Positions 14,746-24,189 of a DNA stretch of 44,134 nucleotides are shown here, piece after piece (position 1 is the stretch's first letter; each line of letters starts with the position of its first letter). Source of the stretch: Halomonas sp. (GTDB taxonomy: Bacteria; Pseudomonadota; Gammaproteobacteria; Pseudomonadales; Halomonadaceae); assembly GCF_020832045.1 (NCBI RefSeq), contig NZ_JAFIFK010000046.1, forward strand, positions 1 to 44,134, given 5' to 3'. The translations under genes and the position numbers were made by a program. Under the pieces are notes generated by a model. The model saw nothing but the letters and a program-made list of their open reading frames with translations, was not told where the DNA came from and did not search any database.

Positions 14746-17529
14746 TCAGGGAGGCGGCAGGCGTGTGAGCCGTGTAAGCAATGAGTCGAGTTCGCCCACT
14801 TCCCGTTCCCACTGCTCGGGCGAAACCGGGCCGGTAGCCAGCAGGTTGCGCAACACGATGCGCACCTCTTCGGCACGACTCAACTCACGGCCCAGGCCTT
14901 CATTGAGACGTTCGACCTGAATTGCCAGGCGCAGCGGCTCGTCATGGTGGCTGATGCGCCCCATGGCCAGCAGCGACAGGTGGACACGCAGGCGTGCGAG
15001 CTGCTCGCCAACCACCTCCGCAGGCGGCGGGTTTCTCCGTGATGCGTTGCGCTGCGCGTGCGCGCTATGCATATCCTCGGGCAGACCTGGCGCTGCCTCG
15101 AGCGGAACCTCGATACACTCTTCCCGCATGAGACAGTCGGCATCTGCCGCCAGGTGGGCGTCGAGCAGCGGTCGGCTTGCCTGCCAGCGTTGTATCTCCT
15201 CCATTACTGCCAGGCGGGCCAGCCGCTCGCGCCGGGTACGTACGATTCCGCTCCAGCGGCGTCGCATGCCTTCCGTGCGCCGCCCCGAGGGCAGCGGCTC
15301 CAGGGCCGACGCTTGCTCTATCGCCTCTTCCAGCGTGCGGCTGTCGGCGGAGCGGGTCGGTTGCCAGGCATCCAGGCGATCGATCAGCCCCTGCATCTCA
15401 TCCAGCCGCTGGCGCGCTTTTTGGGTGCGATCGTCGCGCTGGGCGTCGCGAAGGGCAAAAATCTGATCGCAGGCTGCGCGAAACTCGCGCCACAGCGCAT
15501 GCTCTTCTCCGCGTGGAGCCCGACCCAGCTCTCGCCAGCGTTGCTGCAGGGCCTTGGCTTGCGCTGCGCGACCGTCGGAGGTGAGCTGACGCTCGACCAG
15601 GCTGCGGGCCTCTTCGATAAGGGCGTGCTTGGCGTCGGCTACTTGCTTGGCGCGCTGGTCTATCAGGCCTTGCAGGGCGAAGCGAATCCTGCCGAAGCGC
15701 CGCCCAATGGCCTGGGCCTGGTCGCGTGGCACCGGTGAGTGGCGGCGCCACTCCTCGCGAGCCTGGTCGCGGATGCGTCGCAGCGCGTCCGGGTCGGCGT
15801 CTTCGGCAGGTGCCTCGAGAAGGGCTTCGAGCTGCTCGCAAAGGGCGATGCGTGCGCCGAGATTGCGCTCTCGCTCCTGGGTCTGACGCTCGCGCCAGGG
15901 TGTTAGACGCTCGTGGATCTTATCCGAGGCGCTGCGAAAGTGCTCCGAGAGCTCGCGACTGGCGGCGGCATCTCCCAGGTCTTTCCAGTCACGCACCAAC
16001 TGGCGATGACGACGGTCGAGCTCGGCATCGGTGACAGCAGTGTCGATGGCTAACAGATCGATGGCCTGGCACAGCTGCTCGCGCTTGGGGCCGGCAACGA
16101 AACCGCGCCAATCACGTAACTCAGCCAGTCTGGCACCGAGACGCTTGAGTGTTGCCTGGTGAGGACGAAGCTTCAATGACGGCAGCGTATCGGCTCGATG
16201 TTTCAGGCTCTGGTGCAGCCGACTGGCGCCCTTGAAGGCGCCACGATCCAGCAACTTCTCCAGTTGCAACAGGTCTTGGGCGAAACGCTCGAGACGTGCC
16301 GCCATGTCTTCTTCATCGGGATGCTTCTGGCCGGCGAGCATCTGCTGAGCTCGGCTCAACAGGGGGGCGGGAGGCAGCGTGTCAGGCCACTGGCAGGCGT
16401 CGATGGCGGCCGCCAGGCGTTCGCCATCCTGCTCCTCGATAGCTTGCTCAATGTCTGCGGAATGCTCTTCCAGGCGCTCCCAGGTGCGTAGCACATGATC
16501 ATAATCGGCCAATACGGCATCGTAGCGCTGGCGCAGCACTTCGTCGGCGACGTGGAGGTCGGAGAGGGTCTGCCAGCGGTTGGCCAACAGCACTTTCTGC
16601 GAGCGCAAGCTGGCAATGTCCTGCCCCGTCAGGCGGTCGCCACGGGGCAGGCTGGCCAGGCTCTCTTCCAACGCCTCGAGCAGCGACTCGCGGGCTTCAG
16701 CCGCACGTTCACGGCGGCGGTCCGTTTCGGCACTGGCGTGCTCCTGAGCCTCATGGTCGGATATGATCTTGCGACAGCGCAGGCACGCCTCCTGAAAGCG
16801 GCGCTCCTGTTCGACGTCGGGCATGTCGGCGAGCGCCTCCCAGGCGCGTGCCAAGTGTCGATAGCGGCCGGCATAGAGGGGCTCCCAAGGGGCTTGGGCA
16901 TGGGCTTCGAGCTTTGCCAGCAGGCCGTCGCGCTGTTCGCGAGCGGCCACCAGGGTGGCGGCATCGGCGCGTAGTCGGCTCAACCGCTCACGCGCCTGGC
17001 GCACCACTTGGCGGTCACGACGTGCCCGTTGGGCCAGGCGCTGTAAGCCTGATTCGCTGGCCACGCGTACGGCGGCGGCATGGCGAACCGCGGCGATACC
17101 GTTGTCGCAGGCCTGCTCGATAAGGTCCGACTCCTCCGTCAGGCGTGCCACGGCGGCCAGGCGCAACTGCTGGTTGTCACCCTCCAATGCCACGCGAGAG
17201 AGTAGCAGGCGCTCGTCAAGCCCTTCGACGAATTTCAGGCGCTGGGCCAGCTCCAGGCTACCGGCCTGGCCGGTCAGCAGGGCGACCAGTCGTCGATGTA
17301 ACTCTGGCTGGTCGGGCTGCTGCCGTGTCAAAGTAAGCAGAGTGTCGATCGAATCGATCTTCTCCAGTGCCGCCTGGCGAACCGCGACGTCGGAGTCGAG
17401 GCACAGCGCTTGCAGTGCCTGGTGCTGCTCGGGCCGAGCCGGGTCGAGCCGTTCGACGGCCTGCCGCCGTACCTGGGCATCGGGGTGCTGCCAGCGCGGG
17501 GCGAAGAGGCGGCTGAGAAATCCGGGCAT
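14746..17529 (-). CDS. DUF349 multi-repeat protein with HEAT-like N-terminus
   Basis: A 927-residue cytosolic protein. Residues about 1-190 look like HEAT-type helical repeats (WQHPDAQVRRQAVERL, DSDVAVRQAALEKI, VRHAAAVRVASESGLQRL). The remainder is charged, helical, coiled-coil-rich DUF349 repeats with recurring W-(K/R/E)-x-L-G/S motifs (LVRDWKDLGDAAASREL, LQQRWRELGRAPRGEE, FRAACDQIF). Family function is unknown. I chose the ATG at 17529, with CAGGAT about 8 nt upstream, over one 9 codons earlier. It is divergent from minC across 278 bp. Confidence 0.85.
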   Translation of the reverse strand: MPGFLSRLFAPRWQHPDAQVRRQAVERLDPARPEQHQALQALCLDSDVAVRQAALEKIDSIDTLLTLTRQQPDQPELHRRLVALLTGQAGSLELAQRLKFVEGLDERLLLSRVALEGDNQQLRLAAVARLTEESDLIEQACDNGIAAVRHAAAVRVASESGLQRLAQRARRDRQVVRQARERLSRLRADAATLVAAREQRDGLLAKLEAHAQAPWEPLYAGRYRHLARAWEALADMPDVEQERRFQEACLRCRKIISDHEAQEHASAETDRRRERAAEARESLLEALEESLASLPRGDRLTGQDIASLRSQKVLLANRWQTLSDLHVADEVLRQRYDAVLADYDHVLRTWERLEEHSADIEQAIEEQDGERLAAAIDACQWPDTLPPAPLLSRAQQMLAGQKHPDEEDMAARLERFAQDLLQLEKLLDRGAFKGASRLHQSLKHRADTLPSLKLRPHQATLKRLGARLAELRDWRGFVAGPKREQLCQAIDLLAIDTAVTDAELDRRHRQLVRDWKDLGDAAASRELSEHFRSASDKIHERLTPWRERQTQERERNLGARIALCEQLEALLEAPAEDADPDALRRIRDQAREEWRRHSPVPRDQAQAIGRRFGRIRFALQGLIDQRAKQVADAKHALIEEARSLVERQLTSDGRAAQAKALQQRWRELGRAPRGEEHALWREFRAACDQIFALRDAQRDDRTQKARQRLDEMQGLIDRLDAWQPTRSADSRTLEEAIEQASALEPLPSGRRTEGMRRRWSGIVRTRRERLARLAVMEEIQRWQASRPLLDAHLAADADCLMREECIEVPLEAAPGLPEDMHSAHAQRNASRRNPPPAEVVGEQLARLRVHLSLLAMGRISHHDEPLRLAIQVERLNEGLGRELSRAEEVRIVLRNLLATGPVSPEQWEREVGELDSLLTRLTRLPPP

Positions 17530-17807
17530 GAGGCATCCTGAGAGTGAGTGGCGCAACGTGGAGACTGCGCAGGCCGTTATTGTTACTGTCCAAGCGGCGT
17601 CTTTCGTCTAATGTATGTTATCTAATCACGCACCGCGGCTGTGGAAAAGTATGGCGGAACAGCAGGGTGCGAGTAAGTTGCGACGAGCACCGACAAGCCT
17701 CGGCTAGAGCCGGAGAGCTACGGCTGGCCGTATCACCAGTTGCAGGGGGGATGGGAGTCGCTTAGCTTTAGTCCCACGACCCGACAACACCCGAGTGGAG
17801 TCCGGCA
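17530..17807. other. Intergenic region between DUF349 gene and minC
   Basis: This 278-bp divergent region must hold promoters for both genes. The best rightward candidate is TTGCAG (17740-17745), a 17-bp spacer and TAGCTT (17763-17768), a poor -10. An AT-rich patch at 17577-17630 could serve either direction. I see no conserved RNA or repeat in it. Confidence 0.3.
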
Positions 17808-18536
17808 ATGAGCCTCAAAGTGGACAGGGCAGAGATGGCATTCACCTTCAAGGGGGGCATGCTGCCCATGACCGTCATGGAGCTGGCAAGCGCCGATCCT
17901 GAACGGATTCGTGAGCAATTGGCAGGGAAACTCAGCCAGTCCCCCGCTTTCTTTCAACATACCCCTGTGGTGCTGAGCGTCGAAAAGCTGGATGAGCCCC
18001 ACCTCGCTCTGGAGCGGATATGTGCGGTCTGCCGGTCTCACAAATTGTTGCCTGTGGCCGTACGCGGTGGCGCCGACCCTGTGAAACAGTCGGCCTGGGC
18101 GCTGGGTCTGGGATGGTTTCCGCCTACCGACGCGCCACGTGCTCGCACCCTTGAAGAGGTGCCGCCCACCGAGGCGGTGGCGGCGACCAGCGAGTCCGTC
18201 GCATCAAGCGGCGGCCGCATCTACCGCGGTACGGTTCGCTCCGGGCAGCAGGTCAGTGCGCCCGAGGGCGATCTGGTGGTCATCGGCGCCGTCAATGCTG
18301 GGGCGGAGGTGTTGGCGGCAGGCAGCATCCACGTGTATGGCGCTCTGCGCGGTCGTGCGCTGGCCGGTATCCATGGCGATACCGATGCCGGAATCTTCTG
18401 CCGCGAGCTGCGTGCCGAGCTGCTTTCGGTGGCAGGTACCTACAAGCGGCTCGAGGACATCGATCCGCATCTGCTGGGCGCCTCGGTGCAGGTCGTACTG
18501 CGCGATGCCCAGCTGGGCATAACATCTCTCGTTTAG
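17808..18536 (+). CDS. minC: Septum site-determining protein MinC
   Basis: A 242-residue MinC. The N-terminal domain (about 1-105) inhibits FtsZ polymerisation. The C-terminal domain (about 135-242) is the beta-helix that binds MinD and dimerises, with YRGTVRSGQQVSAPEGDLVVIGAVNAGAEVLAAGSIHVYGALRGRALAG intact in family pattern. A Pro/Ala/Glu-rich linker joins them. GGAGT about 8 nt before the ATG marks the start. minD follows after 52 bp. MinCD caps the poles and keeps the Z ring at mid-cell. Confidence 0.97.
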   Translation: MSLKVDRAEMAFTFKGGMLPMTVMELASADPERIREQLAGKLSQSPAFFQHTPVVLSVEKLDEPHLALERICAVCRSHKLLPVAVRGGADPVKQSAWALGLGWFPPTDAPRARTLEEVPPTEAVAATSESVASSGGRIYRGTVRSGQQVSAPEGDLVVIGAVNAGAEVLAAGSIHVYGALRGRALAGIHGDTDAGIFCRELRAELLSVAGTYKRLEDIDPHLLGASVQVVLRDAQLGITSLV

Positions 18537-18588
18537 CCGCGGCCCCTGCAGCTTTTGTCATTCATCGTTATCCAAAGGAACGAATAAC

Positions 18589-19407
18589 TTGGCCAAGATC
18601 ATCGTAGTGACCTCAGGCAAGGGTGGGGTCGGCAAGACGACCAGCGCAGCGGCTATCGCCACTGGGCTTGCGCTGCGGGGGAACAAGACGGTTGTCATCG
18701 ATTTTGATGTGGGGCTGCGTAACCTCGACCTGATCATGGGGTGCGAGCGACGTGTGGTCTATGACCTGGTCAACGTGATCCAGGGCGAGGCCGGCCTCAA
18801 CCAGGCGCTGATCCGCGACAAGCGGGTCGATAACCTGCACATCCTTCCGGCCTCACAGACCCGGGACAAGGATGCGCTGACCTCCGAGGGCGTCGAGCAG
18901 GTGCTCGAAACGTTGAGCAAGGATTTCGACTACATCCTGTGCGACTCCCCGGCCGGGATCGAGCGTGGCGCCCAACTGGCCATGCACTATGCCGATGAGG
19001 CAATCGTGGTCACCAACCCCGAGGTTTCTTCGGTTCGCGATTCCGATCGCATCCTGGGGCTGCTGGCTTCGAAGACACGTCGCGCCGAGCGTGGCGATGA
19101 GCCCATCAAGGAACATCTGCTGATCACTCGCTACAACGCGGCGCGAGTGGATCACGGCGATATGCTGAACCTCGACGACATTCGTGAAATTCTCGCCATC
19201 GACCTGATCGGCCTGATTCCCGAGTCCGAGGCGGTGCTGCGCGCCTCCAACCAAGGCGTGCCCGTGACCCACGACGACAATAGCGATGCGGGGCAGGCTT
19301 ACATGGATACCGTCTCGCGCCTGCTGGGTGAGGAAGTGCCGTTGCGCTTCCACGAAACCCAGAAGAAGAGTCTGCTGAGCCGCATGTTCGGAGGAGGTCG
19401 CCGGTGA
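18589..19407 (+). CDS. minD: Septum site-determining ATPase MinD (TTG start)
   Basis: A 272-residue ParA/MinD ATPase. The deviant Walker [11 protein letters not shown] (9-18) has the signature lysine Lys11 plus Lys16. Switch I ([11 protein letters not shown]) and Walker B ([11 protein letters not shown]) are intact. The C-terminal amphipathic membrane-targeting helix is [14 protein letters not shown]. The start codon is TTG at 18589, preceded by AAAGGAA at 18574-18580. No ATG gives the conserved [13 protein letters not shown] start. MinD recruits MinC to the membrane and oscillates under MinE control. Confidence 0.97.
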   Translation: MAKIIVVTSGKGGVGKTTSAAAIATGLALRGNKTVVIDFDVGLRNLDLIMGCERRVVYDLVNVIQGEAGLNQALIRDKRVDNLHILPASQTRDKDALTSEGVEQVLETLSKDFDYILCDSPAGIERGAQLAMHYADEAIVVTNPEVSSVRDSDRILGLLASKTRRAERGDEPIKEHLLITRYNAARVDHGDMLNLDDIREILAIDLIGLIPESEAVLRASNQGVPVTHDDNSDAGQAYMDTVSRLLGEEVPLRFHETQKKSLLSRMFGGGRR

Positions 19408-19655
19408 AGTTGCTGGAGTTTCTCAAGCGTGAACGCAAAAAGACCGCCTCGGTAGCCAAGGAGCGCCTGCAGATCATCGTGGCGCATCAGCGCAGCCAGC
19501 GCGGTCAGCCCGACTACATGCCGATGCTGGAAAAGGAGCTGCTGGAGGTGATCCGCCGTTACGTCCAGGTGGACGACGACGCCATCAACATCAGCCTGGA
19601 CAGCGAAGACAACTGTTCGGTACTGGAGCTCAACGTCACGCTGCCGCGCAGCTAG
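19404..19655 (+). CDS. minE: Cell division topological specificity factor MinE (GTG start)
   Basis: An 83-residue MinE. Residues about 1-31 include the membrane/anti-MinCD helix ([28 protein letters not shown]). The topological-specificity domain follows ([17 protein letters not shown]). It starts at a GTG overlapping the minD stop by 4 bp (GTGA), with GAGGAGGT at 19391-19398, so translation is coupled. MinE stimulates MinD ATPase and drives pole-to-pole oscillation. Confidence 0.97.
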   Translation: MKLLEFLKRERKKTASVAKERLQIIVAHQRSQRGQPDYMPMLEKELLEVIRRYVQVDDDAINISLDSEDNCSVLELNVTLPRS

Positions 19656-19751
19656 GAGCGAGAGCGTTCACATAGCCTATCCTCGGCTGAGTCGCGGGCG
19701 GGGCTGTGATAGGCTGTGCCGCTCAGGACGCAGTCAGGAGACACCGCGCCC

Positions 19752-21242
19752 ATGGCGAAGCCAGATGCCGCCCCGATGACCTTTCTGTGGCACGATTACG
19801 AGACTTTCGGCGCCGATCCTCGCCGCGATCGACCCTCGCAGTTTGCCGCGATATGCACCGACGCCGACTTCAACGAGCTCGGCGACCCGGTGGAACTCTT
19901 CTGCAAACCGGCCGATGACTATCTGCCGCAGCCCCAGGCTTGCCTGATCACCGGTATCACGCCGCAGCAGGCCCGTCGGCGCGGCCTGCCTGAGGCGGAG
20001 TTTGCCGGTCGCATCCACGCATTGATGAGCGAGCCAGGCACCTGTGCGCTGGGCTACAACTCGCTGCGCTTCGATGACGAAGTAAGCCGCTGCCTGTTCT
20101 ATCGCAACCTACTCGAGCCCTACTCCCGTGAATGGCAGAACGGCAATTCGCGCTGGGATCTGATCGACGCGGTGCGCACTTTCCATGCCCTGCGTCCGGC
20201 TGGCATCGAGTGGCCGCGCCGTGAGGACGGCTCGCCCAGCTTCCGGCTCGAGGACCTCACGGCCGCCAATGGCATTGCCCATCAGGGCGCCCACGACGCG
20301 GTGGCCGACGTGCGCGCCACCATCGCCCTGGCGCGCCTTCTCAAGCAGCGCAATGCGCGTCTGTTCGATCACTTGCTGGCGCTGCGCAGCAAGCGCGAGG
20401 TGGCCAGACGTCTCGATATTCCCGGACGTAAACCGGTGCTGCACGTATCGCGTCGCTACCCGGCCAGCCGGGGTTGCAGTGCGCTGGTGATGCCGCTTGC
20501 CGAGCACCCCACCAACCCCAATGGGGTCATCGTCTACGACCTCTCCGTGGACCCCCAGGCTCTGATCGAGATGAATCCCGAGCAGATTCGCCAGCGCGTT
20601 TTCGTCAGCAGTGACGATCTCGCCGAGGGCGAGGCGCGGATTCCGCTCAAGGTCATCCATATCAATCGCAGTCCGGTGATTCTGCCCAGCGCGGCATTGA
20701 AGGACGCCGACGGCCCGAGTCAGGGAGAGTACGGCGAGATCGTCGCACGCCTGGGGCTCGATCTGGCGGCCTGTCGCGCCCACTGGAAGCGTCTCATGGC
20801 CAGCCCCGATGTGGGGCGGAAGGTGGCCGCGGTATTCGCTCAGCCGCCCCCCGAGGGCCCTCACGACCCGGACCTGATGCTCTACAGCGGCGGGTTCTTC
20901 TCGCCGGCCGATCGCCGTGAGATGCAGAGGGTTCGCGACGCCTCGCCCTGGGATCTCGTCGATGCGCGGTTCGCCTTCCAGGATCCACGCCTGGAGGAGA
21001 TGCTGTTCCGCTTTCGCGCGCGCAGCTATCCCGACACCTTGAGCAGTGAAGAGCAGGCACGCTGGGAGGCTTACCGCTGGGAACGTATGAACGATGCGGC
21101 CGTATCCGGCTTTACGCTGAAGGATTTCGCGCGAGAAATCGAGCGGCTCAATCAGGTCGCGTTGAGCGATCGTGATCGCCTGATTCTCGAGGAGCTCGTG
21201 ATGCACGTGGAAGCGATGATGCCGGCCCAAGCTTTCGGCTGA
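19752..21242 (+). CDS. sbcB: Exodeoxyribonuclease I
   Basis: A 496-residue Exo I. The DEDDh exonuclease domain opens with HDYETFG (Asp15, Glu17) and closes with HQGAHDAVADVRATIALARL. SH3-like and C-terminal helical domains follow, with the family blocks GRKPVLHVSRRYPA, HPTNPNGVIVYDLSVDP and HINRSPVI. It degrades single-stranded DNA 3' to 5', acting in recombination and mismatch repair, and binds SSB. The ATG at 19752 follows AGGAG by 11 nt; an ATG 7 codons later (MTFLWHDYE) is possible. The 90 bp after minE hold no clear terminator. Confidence 0.96.
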   Translation: MAKPDAAPMTFLWHDYETFGADPRRDRPSQFAAICTDADFNELGDPVELFCKPADDYLPQPQACLITGITPQQARRRGLPEAEFAGRIHALMSEPGTCALGYNSLRFDDEVSRCLFYRNLLEPYSREWQNGNSRWDLIDAVRTFHALRPAGIEWPRREDGSPSFRLEDLTAANGIAHQGAHDAVADVRATIALARLLKQRNARLFDHLLALRSKREVARRLDIPGRKPVLHVSRRYPASRGCSALVMPLAEHPTNPNGVIVYDLSVDPQALIEMNPEQIRQRVFVSSDDLAEGEARIPLKVIHINRSPVILPSAALKDADGPSQGEYGEIVARLGLDLAACRAHWKRLMASPDVGRKVAAVFAQPPPEGPHDPDLMLYSGGFFSPADRREMQRVRDASPWDLVDARFAFQDPRLEEMLFRFRARSYPDTLSSEEQARWEAYRWERMNDAAVSGFTLKDFAREIERLNQVALSDRDRLILEELVMHVEAMMPAQAFG

Positions 21243-21262
21243 GCGACGACAGCGGAGACGAA

Positions 21263-21287
21263 TGCGCCCGGCCATTGGCCGGGCGCA
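21263..21287. terminator. Strong hairpin between convergent sbcB and the pitrilysin-like gene
   Basis: A perfect 11-bp, GC-rich stem (arms 21263-21273 and 21277-21287) with an ATT loop, followed rightward by CTGTTTT. It lies 20 bp after sbcB and 22 bp from the end of the leftward gene, so it may serve both. Confidence 0.75.
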
Positions 21288-21309
21288 CTGTTTTGGTAAC
21301 GAGCCGGGT

Positions 21310-24189
21310 TCAGTAGTCGGCTTCGGGCAGCGGCAGAAGGTGCCGGGTCAGGGCCGCGACATCGCTGGCTTCGTCGCCTGGATCGTAGGCAATGGTGGCA
21401 CTCGCTGCCGCCATCAACTCCGGCCAGGTTTCGCGCAGGTCCTCCGCGGTGACGGCCAGGACGCGCTGAGCCAGCCGCTCACGACGGTCGAAGCCGGTGT
21501 CGCCGAACGACAGGGCTCGCCATAACCGGTTGGTCAGGCCCGGAAGGCTGGTGTCGCGCTGGAGCAGGCTATCGTGCACCGCTTGCCGATAGGGCGCCAG
21601 GTCGGCATCGTCCATCTCTGCCAGACGTTGGCCAAAGGCGTCGAGGAAGGCGTCGATATGGCTCTCGATTTCACCGCTGGTGGAATCGGGTGACTGTACC
21701 AGCAGGCTCAGTCCCGGGGCGTCGAGCAGCGGTGAATAGCCGGCGCTGACCACATAGCCCAGCTGTTCCTCGGTGCGCAAACGCTGGTAGAAAGGCGTGT
21801 CGATGACCTGGCCCAGTACCGATAGGCGCGCCTGGCTGTCGAGCGAGCGATCGTTGCCCTGCAGGTAGCGCAACACCAGCGACTCCTCGCGGCTCGTCAG
21901 CGGGTGCAGCCTTGGCAGGTCGTCATCGATACGCAGTGGCGTCAGGTCGGGAATCGCGTCCTGCGGGAGCTGCGGCTGCAGCATCTCGGCCACCAGTCGC
22001 CCCTCGCGGCTGGCCAGGTCGGCATCGAGATTGCCGATGGCGAGAGCCTGTAAACGCAGCTCGCCAAGGAAAGCCTCACGGTAATCGCGCAGATCCTCCA
22101 CCGTCAGATTGCGGCTGGCCTCCAGCAGGCTCTGGGTAGGCCATTGGGGGCGCATCAGAGCCTCGGCCAGGGTTCGGTGACCTTGGCGGAACAGTGCCGC
22201 CTGAGGGGCGTTGCGCCACTCACGCTGTAGCAGGTAGCGCACACGCTCGAAGCTCGCTTCGTCGATATCGCCTTCCCTCAGCTGCTCGAGAGTACGGTGC
22301 ATGACTCGGTCCTGGCGGTCGCGCCAGCCCGAAAAGGCCAGCGTAATGCCGCGGGCGTGAGGGTACGCCTGTACCTCGTGCCCTGCCAATCGCGCGGCAT
22401 AGAACTCTTCGTTGAGACTGTCGTCCAGCCAGGTGGCTAGCAGGTGAGAGAGTACGGCGTGGCGAGGGTCGCTGCTGGCGGTAGGGTTCTGCAGGCTGAA
22501 GCGCCACTCGACCTTGGGCGTGTTGAAGCTGGCGTCAGCCATGTGCCAGAGGCTGAAGCCAGGCTCCTCCAGCAACTGTGAGGGTCGTTCGTCCTGTGCC
22601 TCAAACAGTGTCAGGTCTTCGGCGATGAACGGGTTGGGCGCGGGCAGGGCGAGGCCCGCGAGGGGCGGAGACGTGTTTGCTGCAGGCTCCACTTCGCGCC
22701 AGGGCGTGTTGAACCAGGGCGACGTGTGCTCTCCCTCCACTTCGGGGCCGCTGTAGATACGCAGCAGTGACTCGGGGCGAAGTGCGTCGAGATACTCAGC
22801 GATCAGTTCGGGCTCGAAACCATCCATACGATAAGCGGCGTACTGAACGTCCTCGACCGGGAACCGCGCCAGGTTCATCGCCAGGCGCATGGCGCTCTGC
22901 AGGGCGGAACCATGCTGCTGGAAGCGGAACTGCTGCTCGGCAAGCTGAGCCTGCTCGTCGTAGCGCCACGCCGCCAGTCCCTGTTCGCGGATCTGCTCGA
23001 TGGCGGCAAACAGGGTGGCCTCGATCTCATCGATACGCTCGGCACCGGCCGGTGTCAGGCTGACGCTGACGGTGAACAGCGCGTGACGCTCGTCGCCGCG
23101 CCCTGCCCCGGCGGAGAGTCCATCGGCCAGACCGGCATCGCGCAGTACGGCAAACAGGCTGCCCTCACCTTCATGCCCCAGGAGATGGGCCAGATAGTCG
23201 GCGGGCTTGTGACGATAGTGCTGGAGAGGATCCGGTACCGGGAACATGAAGCGAACGTGCCGGCTGTCGCGGACTGACTGCAGCTCCACCTGGCGGGGCA
23301 GGGCCTCGGCCTCGATCAGCGGCTCCTCGATCACCGGGCGTTCCAGGCCGCGGTCGGCAATGTCGGCGAAGCGTTCTGCCACCATCGTTTCGAGCTCGTC
23401 CAGCGGCTGCGGGCCTACCAGCGTAAGGTGCATGACGTTGGCGTCGTAGTAGCGTTCGTAGAAATCGATGACTCGCTCACGCAGGCTGGGTTCGCCCTCG
23501 TCCGGGTCGGCCAGCGTCTCGCGGCTGCCCACGGAAAAACCTGTGGTGGGGTTTTCGCGGTTGAGTACCTGATTGAGTACGTCGTTTTCGCGGCGACCAT
23601 CGTCGCGGATTCGCGCCATGTATTCCGAGTGGACGATATTGCGCTCGCTCTCGAGCTGGTCGGGATTGAACAGTGGCGTGAGGAAGAATTGACTGAAGCG
23701 ATCCAGGGCGCCGGGAAGCGCGGCAGGCTCGATCTCGAAGAAGTAGTTGGTGTCCTGAGGGGCCGTGAAGGCGTTGTGGCTGCCGCCGTGCCGCCGCAGG
23801 TAACCCTGGTAGGCGTCGGCCTCGGGAAATGGCACGGTGCCAAGGAACAGCATGTGCTCGAGGAAGTGAGCGAGCCCGGCCAGGTCTTCGGGGTCCTGGG
23901 CGCTGCCCACACCGACATTCATCGAGGCCGCGGCACGATCGGCTTCCACGTCGCTGACCAGCAATGCGGTCAGACCGTTCTCGAGTATCAGTACTCGATA
24001 GTCGCGGCTGTCATGCGGACTGACATGAGGCTCGACGATTTCGTCTATCGCCTCGTCTGTGGCGGCCCCATCCGTCGGCTGCGCCTGGATGAGCCCAGGC
24101 ATCAGCAGGCCGGTCAGCAGCACGCCGGCCAGCCAGGAGTGCAGTAGCTGGCGTTCGTTACGAGGGCGGGGTTGGCAGGGCTTGGGCAT
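21310..24189 (-). CDS. ptrA: Secreted pitrilysin-like M16 zinc protease
   Basis: A 959-residue insulinase-family protease, close to the length of E. coli protease III. An N-terminal signal peptide (hydrophobic core about 18-34, ending LIQAQ) predicts the periplasm. The inverted zinc motif HFLEH is His108-x-x-Glu111-His112, followed by MLFLGTVPFPEADAY. Four M16 half-domains are visible in order. The family cleaves peptides and small proteins. Two adjacent ATGs (24192, 24189) follow CAGGAG; the second has better spacing. It overlaps the stop of the upstream SRAP-like gene. Confidence 0.9.
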   Translation of the reverse strand: MPKPCQPRPRNERQLLHSWLAGVLLTGLLMPGLIQAQPTDGAATDEAIDEIVEPHVSPHDSRDYRVLILENGLTALLVSDVEADRAAASMNVGVGSAQDPEDLAGLAHFLEHMLFLGTVPFPEADAYQGYLRRHGGSHNAFTAPQDTNYFFEIEPAALPGALDRFSQFFLTPLFNPDQLESERNIVHSEYMARIRDDGRRENDVLNQVLNRENPTTGFSVGSRETLADPDEGEPSLRERVIDFYERYYDANVMHLTLVGPQPLDELETMVAERFADIADRGLERPVIEEPLIEAEALPRQVELQSVRDSRHVRFMFPVPDPLQHYRHKPADYLAHLLGHEGEGSLFAVLRDAGLADGLSAGAGRGDERHALFTVSVSLTPAGAERIDEIEATLFAAIEQIREQGLAAWRYDEQAQLAEQQFRFQQHGSALQSAMRLAMNLARFPVEDVQYAAYRMDGFEPELIAEYLDALRPESLLRIYSGPEVEGEHTSPWFNTPWREVEPAANTSPPLAGLALPAPNPFIAEDLTLFEAQDERPSQLLEEPGFSLWHMADASFNTPKVEWRFSLQNPTASSDPRHAVLSHLLATWLDDSLNEEFYAARLAGHEVQAYPHARGITLAFSGWRDRQDRVMHRTLEQLREGDIDEASFERVRYLLQREWRNAPQAALFRQGHRTLAEALMRPQWPTQSLLEASRNLTVEDLRDYREAFLGELRLQALAIGNLDADLASREGRLVAEMLQPQLPQDAIPDLTPLRIDDDLPRLHPLTSREESLVLRYLQGNDRSLDSQARLSVLGQVIDTPFYQRLRTEEQLGYVVSAGYSPLLDAPGLSLLVQSPDSTSGEIESHIDAFLDAFGQRLAEMDDADLAPYRQAVHDSLLQRDTSLPGLTNRLWRALSFGDTGFDRRERLAQRVLAVTAEDLRETWPELMAAASATIAYDPGDEASDVAALTRHLLPLPEADY

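Noticed and set aside
20109..21275. A 388-codon minus-strand frame opposite sbcB
   Set aside because: Antisense shadow of the exonuclease I gene without start signals or recognisable domains.
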